Below, piece by piece: positions 59,110 to 64,000 of a DNA stretch of 64,000 nucleotides. The stretch's first letter is position 1; each line of letters opens with the position of its first letter. This DNA comes from Rhododendron vialii. Its lineage: Eukaryota; Streptophyta; Magnoliopsida; Ericales; Ericaceae. Position numbers and translations under genes: made by a program. The notes beneath the pieces were generated by a model. It worked only from the letters and a program-made list of their open reading frames with translations. It had not been told where the DNA came from and did no database searches. The stretch is taken from positions 14,731,001 to 14,795,000 of the forward strand of contig NC_080559.1 in the NCBI RefSeq assembly GCF_030253575.1, in the 5' to 3' direction.

Positions 59110-60284
59110 CTGGCCTTAAATAAATTTATTGCATTTTTTGCAATCACCGTATGGTTCGTTTTTTACGTTCTATTGGTTGACGAAAGCAAATCTATTTTAA
59201 CAAAGAGATTAATATCTCTTTTTAACAGGCAAAAGAGTAATATTTTTTCTCGCTATAAAAATGTACCGTCATATTCCATCACCAACTTTCTTATTAGCAT
59301 TTTATTTACTCTATTTTTCTCCCTTCTCCCATAAAAAAGCTTGTGATTAATAAGCCTAATTGTTTGAGTTTCTACAGATGTTACAACTTCTCTACAATCA
59401 CCAATCCTGTTGTCTAATAAAAAAAATCTCGATCATCTGAATATCAGAGTATTTAATGTTACATGCAGGGACGGACCTTGGATTTATCATCACTGGGGTC
59501 AAATATCTATAGCATGAATGAGTTTGTATTAACACATGATAAAAGGAAAAAGAATATTCAATATAATAATACACAAAAAAGATCTATTTATAATACATAA
59601 ACAAAAAGCGATTTGTCAATCCATTAAACATCATTTCACTTACAATTGACCCCGAAGATTTTTCATAATTGGTGAGTTAAACAATGACATAGTACGTAGA
59701 ATAATGTGACCAAAATTTTTCCTAATTTCTAATTAACAAAAGAGGGTCACAAGATAAGTTCGCTGAGGTACGTAGTTAGGTTGGATTAATGATAGAGCTT
59801 AACTTAGTACACAAAATTCAAATTCCTAAATTAGAATTGGCCAACGTGGATTGAAAACATTAAACAATCTAATAAATACTTCCTCTCTTCCATTTTGTTT
59901 GCCCATTTTCAATACTCTTTTTAACACAAACAAGTATTATTGTTAGCAAAATTATCTGAAAAAAGAGATCTGAATAGTTAGAGAAGTTAGAAAAAGACCT
60001 GGGGTCAAGTATATTACTTTTCCAGCAAGAACCAAAGTATAAAATATATATGGGGCAATTATATTTCCTTTGGAGCAAGAACAAAAGGATCTAAATTTAT
60101 GGGGCAAACCCCACTGAAATTTCCAAAATATTATGTATATCCCTAGGAGTTTTCCATCCTCAGTGGGGTCAATGGACCACCCTTTCCCATTGGTAGGTTC
60201 ACCCATGCTTACATGGTCTAAAGGGATTCGGGGAGCCCACTGGCCGCAAGGGTCAGCAAGGTGTGCCAACCTCTGAAATGGTAA
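59110..60284. other. Intergenic with partial transposon ends
   Basis: CAGGGACGGACCTTGG at about 59468 resembles a hAT-type left terminus, but I could not find the matching right end. No coding region is supported. Confidence 0.4.
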
Positions 60285-60826
60285 CTTTTGAGGGGCCCAA
60301 AGTTTGGTTGCAAAGTCTCGTTTGGCAGTGAAACAGATTAATAATATTTTATTTTTTGTGGGATCTATTTCACGTCCAAAAGGATGATTTAAATCGTTCA
60401 TTAATCTTAAAATGATTTTATGGATTAATTTTTGCAAAAAATTAGCTCAATTCAATATCAGTAAGGGCTTTTTCAGAATTCATAGCACCCTAAGAATTCT
60501 AAAAAAGCCCTTACCAAAGTCGAATTGAGCTAATTTTTTTTGCAGGAACATGCAAAAAATATTTTAAGAATAATGCATAGTTTGAATTATCCTTGTTGGA
60601 CCCAAAAAAATAAACAATCTAAAATTACATGTTTCACCCTACGAATTCTTAAAACCCATCATCGATATTGGATTGAGCTAATTTTTTGCAAGAATCCATT
60701 AGAAATAGTTCAAGAATAATGAGTGATTTTAATTATCTTTGTGATATCCAAAATTAGGCCACAAAATTCATTATTCTGTTTTGCTTCCAAACAAGGATTT
60801 AGCAACCAAACTTTAGGACCCCTCAA
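60285..60826. mobile_element. Foldback MITE, copy D (longest)
   Basis: The outer arms TTGAGGGGCCCAAAGTTTGG and CCAAACTTTAGGACCCCTCAA are inverted. Inner arms around TTAGCTCAATTCAATATC pair with GAATTGAGCTAA. A second copy of the arm (GATATTGGATTGAGCTAATT) lies at about 60663, so the element seems to contain a nested or duplicated arm. It shares the core motif with copies A-C. Confidence 0.65.
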
Positions 60827-61106
60827 AGCCCTTGAAATGGTGTCACCCATTGCTGACCGTTGTGGCAATTTGACATGTTGTTGTGGGCATCCTTAAGATG
60901 TCAAATTCAACATGTCAAATTGCCACGTTAGCCTTCAAATATATTTGACATCCTCAAATTTGAAGTTAAGGTTGGAGATGCTAAAGCTGACGTGAATCTA
61001 GTAACAGTAATTTCTGGTAGCAATGCAACATCCAACCAAAGTGTCTTCCCATATGCCAAAGCTCATATGGATTTGAAGGGAGGATATGCCTACCAATTTT
61101 GACAAC

Positions 61107-62000
61107 AACCAAACCTCATGTCAATTATCAAAAAGCTACTGACCGTTTGGATTTAAAAATGAGCATGCCGTTTGAGGTTTTGTTTTTTACGTAAGGCTTG
61201 GAAAGGGAGAGCTTGATGTCAAAATACCACGTAAGAGCATCTCTAACAGGAGATGCCAAAGCTGAGATGACATCTCCAACGGTCAGTTTTGGTATCAATG
61301 GACAATCCAAAGCTCAGGTGGTTTTGACATTTCCAAACCCCCATGCCAATTTTGAAAGCTTCTTCTCGTCATGCCATGTTACAAAAAATAATGAACGTTT
61401 GACATCAACCAAACCTCATGTCAATTTTCAAAAAGCTACTGACCGTTTGGATTTAAAAATGAGCACGCTGTTTGAGGTTTGTTTTTTACGTAAGGCTTGG
61501 AAAGGGAGAGCTTGATGTCAAAATACCACATAAGAGCATCTCTAATAGGAGATGCCAAAGCTGAGGTGACATCTCCAACGGTCAGTTTTGGTATCAATGG
61601 ACAATCCAAAGCTCAGGTGGTTTTGACATTTCCAAACCCCCATGCCAATTTTGACAGCTTCTTCTTGTCAGGCCATTTTTCAAAAAATAATGAACGTTTG
61701 ACAGCAACCAAACCTCATGTCAATTTTCAAAAAGCTACTGACCGTTTGGATTTAAAAATGAGCACGCCGTTTGAGGTTTGTTTTTTACGTAAGGCTTGGA
61801 AAGGGAGAGCTTGATGTCAAAATACCACATGAGAGCATCTCTAATAGGAGATGCCAAAGCTGAGGTGACATCTCCAACGGTCAGTTTTGGTATCAATGGA
61901 CAATCCAAAGCTCAGTGGTTTTGACATTTCCAAACCCTCATGCCAATTTTAACAGCTTCTTCTCGTCATGCCATTTTTCAAAAAATAATGAACGTTAAAT
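61107..62000. repeat. Three tandem copies of a 299-bp unit
   Basis: Unit landmarks recur exactly 299 bp apart (GGAAAGGGAGAGCTTGATGT at about 61200, 61499 and 61798). Copies are highly similar and each contains GAGCATCTCTAA..GGAGATGCC, a typical MITE end motif. Two copies encode an open frame of 105 codons in the same frame, but no start context or known domain supports a protein. A C15 run follows at 62020-62034. Confidence 0.9.
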
Positions 62001-62034
62001 TTAAAAGTTGTTTGAGGGGCCCCCCCCCCCCCCC

Positions 62035-62840
62035 ACCCCATTTAAAGCTCTTTTTTTTTGACATAAGGGAGAGCTTGATGTTAAATTAGAGATATCAAAA
62101 TACTACATATGCCTTCATAAAAATTTGACATCTCCAATTTGAAAGCCATGAGTTGGATGTGCTAATAAATGATACTAGAAACTCTCCTCATTTATGTAGG
62201 AAAGGATAGGGATTGATCTGTAAATTCAAGATACTATGAGGATTAAAAGTGTAAGTTACTCTAACCACAAGCCATTTTTGTCGTCTCACCCCTTGGGTGA
62301 ACACTTCATGTGGAAAATTTCTTCAGAAATGCTATGGATAAAGAAAATTTATCCCGAAACTATTCCGAAAAGATCAATTAATGGTTGAGATTTACTTTGA
62401 TGTATGTGATACAATCATCAAAGTGATTTTCAACCATTGATTGCTGTTTTCGGAATACTTTCGAGATAAATTTTCTTTGTACCTAGCATTCCCCAAATTT
62501 CTTAGGTTCCGACAGGGTACCAATATGGAAGTCATGGTATCAATGACCAATCAAAAGACAACACCTGCGCGTGCTCCTCGTCAGCTGGTGTTAAGTTTCT
62601 CTCTATTTGCACTCTCTTTCTCTTCTCTGAAAAATTCAAAATATAATAATGAAATTCACTGATCAGGTGGGAAAAAAAACAATGAAATTCAATTTTTTTT
62701 TCACGGTTCCTCCTCCTCCTCCTCCTCCTCCTCTCTCTCTCTCTCTCCCCGCAGTTGTTCAATCACTCTCCTAAACCAGTTCCCAACCAACCCAAATCAG
62801 AAGACCAAAACGATAAATTAATCAGAGACGACACGAACAC
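62035..62840. other. Intergenic
   Basis: No gene was recognised. A short hairpin pairs AATTTATCCCGAAACTATTC-like text (about 62350) with AATACTTTCGAGATAAATT (about 62455), perhaps a small MITE. A (TCC)n/(TC)n tract lies at 62708-62748. Confidence 0.45.
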
Positions 62841-62843
62841 TTA

Positions 62844-63069
62844 TGCCTTGTTCGGATGAGTTTTCAAATTTTCTTGGATTTCGTTTTTGGGTAATGAGTG
62901 GACATAAAAATTAGGATAATAATTAAAGAGAAATAAAGAGAGAAATGAGAATAATTAGAGATGAAGGTAATGAATGGAGAGAGATATAAAAGCGATGATT
63001 AAAAGAAATAAGGATAATGAGTGTTTTTGGAGTTCAAATTTTTTTCCAAGTAGCTATCCGAACAAGACA
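62844..63069. mobile_element. 226-bp MITE with TTA target duplication
   Basis: The left end TGCCTTGTTCGGATGAG and the right end CTATCCGAACAAGACA are inverted repeats, flanked by TTA on both sides (62841-62843 and 63070-63072). This fits a Tourist/PIF-Harbinger MITE. The interior is GA/AT-rich. Confidence 0.75.
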
Positions 63070-63072
63070 TTA

Positions 63073-63759
63073 GGCTAACTTATCTAAGTGATTATTTAAT
63101 TAACAAACGCAAAAAAAATTTAAATAAAAAAATAAAAAAAATCCAAGAATTTCGAAAAAGCCCTTAGCAGAACTCAGGTAACTTATATCTAAGCGATTAT
63201 TTAACTCTCTTCTCTCCCACCCTCAGCCCTTTTCCCAAAGGATGGACCATATAGTATAGTACTATTGTTTAGACCCAAAAAAAAAATACTCAAAACGAAA
63301 GACTAAGTCTTCCTGAATTTCTGTTTGACCAAAAATAAAATAAAATAAAGTCTTCCTGTAATACATGTGACCGTCCCAATCCCCACCGGCTTCATCGTCT
63401 ACAAATAATTTAATATCTCCCACATGTATGCATGCAAATCCTTTTAAAAATAAATAAATAAATAAATAAAATAAAATGCCTCAACATGCTGATAAAAAGG
63501 CTGTAAAGTAAGGTGGACCTAATTAAATCATGCACCAAACCTTGATAGGATGATAGGAGCACGTTCAATATCCACACTCCCCCGTAAATTCACTCCCCGC
63601 AAGGCTAAATTGCATCAAGTATTTTAACGGATCAAGTATTCACCGATAAGTGCATACATTCTACGATTTCTTTAAATCCAGCATAAGCCCCCACTTTCTA
63701 TTTCCACATCCCCATCCCCAAAATTAATCAACAAAGGAGCTACCAAGGGAGAAATTAAC
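63073..63759 (+). promoter_or_regulatory. Promoter/5' region of the second nodulin-like gene
   Basis: No coding region. The part 63190-63515 is repeated at 58865-59108. Pyrimidine-rich text and a CTCCCACATGTATGCATGCA block precede the ATG at 63760. I cannot place the transcription start with confidence. Confidence 0.45.
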
Positions 63760-64000
63760 ATGGCGTTTTCCGGCAGCGAAGGCAGTGGTTGTGCTAACAC
63801 GAACAGCCTAGCCTTACAGGTGCTGACGGGCCGGTGGTTCATGGTGTTCGCCTCCTTCTTAATCATGTCGGCAGCCGGCGCCACCTACATGTTTGGAGAC
63901 TACTCCGGCGAAATCAAGTCCGCCCTCGGCTATGACCAATCAACTATCACTTTGCTTAGCTTTTTCAAGGACTTGGGCGCTAACGTGGGCGTTTTATCTG
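63760..64000 (+). CDS. Second nodulin-like MFS protein, first exon, cut by the window edge
   Basis: The frame starts MAFSGSEGSGCANTNSLALQ, continues GRWFMVFASFLIMSAAGATY and LGYDQSTITLLSFFKDLGAN, and runs off at GVLS. It is clearly the N-terminal Nodulin-like domain, nearly identical to residues 1-80 of the carrier at 47778 (for example SAAGATYMFGDYSG in both) but with a different N-terminal tip. Same strand and 16 kb apart, so it is a tandem duplicate. The start codon corresponds in position to that of the first gene. Whether it is intact cannot be judged here. Confidence 0.9.
   Translation, partial: MAFSGSEGSGCANTNSLALQVLTGRWFMVFASFLIMSAAGATYMFGDYSGEIKSALGYDQSTITLLSFFKDLGANVGVLS

Noticed and set aside
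61198..61814. Two 105-codon ORFs, one per repeat unit, as a candidate gene pair
   Set aside because: They are simply the same frame in copies of a 299-bp tandem repeat with MITE-end motifs. There is no start context or known domain.

Overview
This window is nuclear DNA from a flowering plant, most likely a core eudicot. The evidence is multi-exon genes with GT..AG introns, an AT-rich intergenic background, and families known only or mainly from plants: an SPT5-like RNA-directed DNA methylation factor, nodulin-like MFS carriers and an SABP2-type methylesterase relic. The mobile elements (TRIM, copia, CACTA, hAT, Harbinger and Mutator-like MITEs, SINE, LINE) are also typical of plants. I cannot name the species; an asterid is only a guess.

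Layout. 1-5.1 kb has no firm gene, only one weak glycine-rich ORF. 5.1-6.5 kb, minus strand, holds most of a TruA-type tRNA pseudouridine synthase whose 5' exon is not visible. 6.6-9.6 kb is a cluster of a TRIM retroelement, a foldback MITE, a TA microsatellite and hAT-type elements. 9.6-15.2 kb is mostly non-coding, with a MITE and a retroposon with a clean target-site duplication. 15.6-16.8 kb, minus strand, is a frameshifted methylesterase pseudogene. 19.0-27.7 kb, minus strand, is an 18-exon gene for SPT5-like/KTF1, the best gene in the window. 28-34 kb is retroposon and hairpin-element DNA. 34.4-37.6 kb has Helitron-like ends and large simple repeats. 37.8-39.4 kb is a decayed LINE. 39.5-47.7 kb is intergenic with several MITEs. 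47.8-52.2 kb, plus strand, is a complete three-exon nodulin-like MFS carrier, followed by an unusual minisatellite and a casein kinase 1 exon relic. 54.8-63 kb is again TE-rich. The start of a second, tandem nodulin-like carrier runs off the right edge from 63760.

The most interesting locus is the SPT5-like gene. Its last exon (about 1,007 codons) encodes the expected WG/GW AGO-hook region, but two blocks of CCHC zinc knuckles (7 + 5 = 12) are interleaved with it. An AGO-binding platform and a potential single-strand nucleic-acid-binding array would then sit on one Pol V-associated elongation factor. I reconstructed the full gene by hand; all exon phases join and give a predicted 1,737-residue protein.

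The genes do not form a pathway. The nodulin-like carriers are a local tandem duplication. An orphan copy of the second carrier's promoter at 58.9 kb suggests that at least one more duplication took place in the interval.
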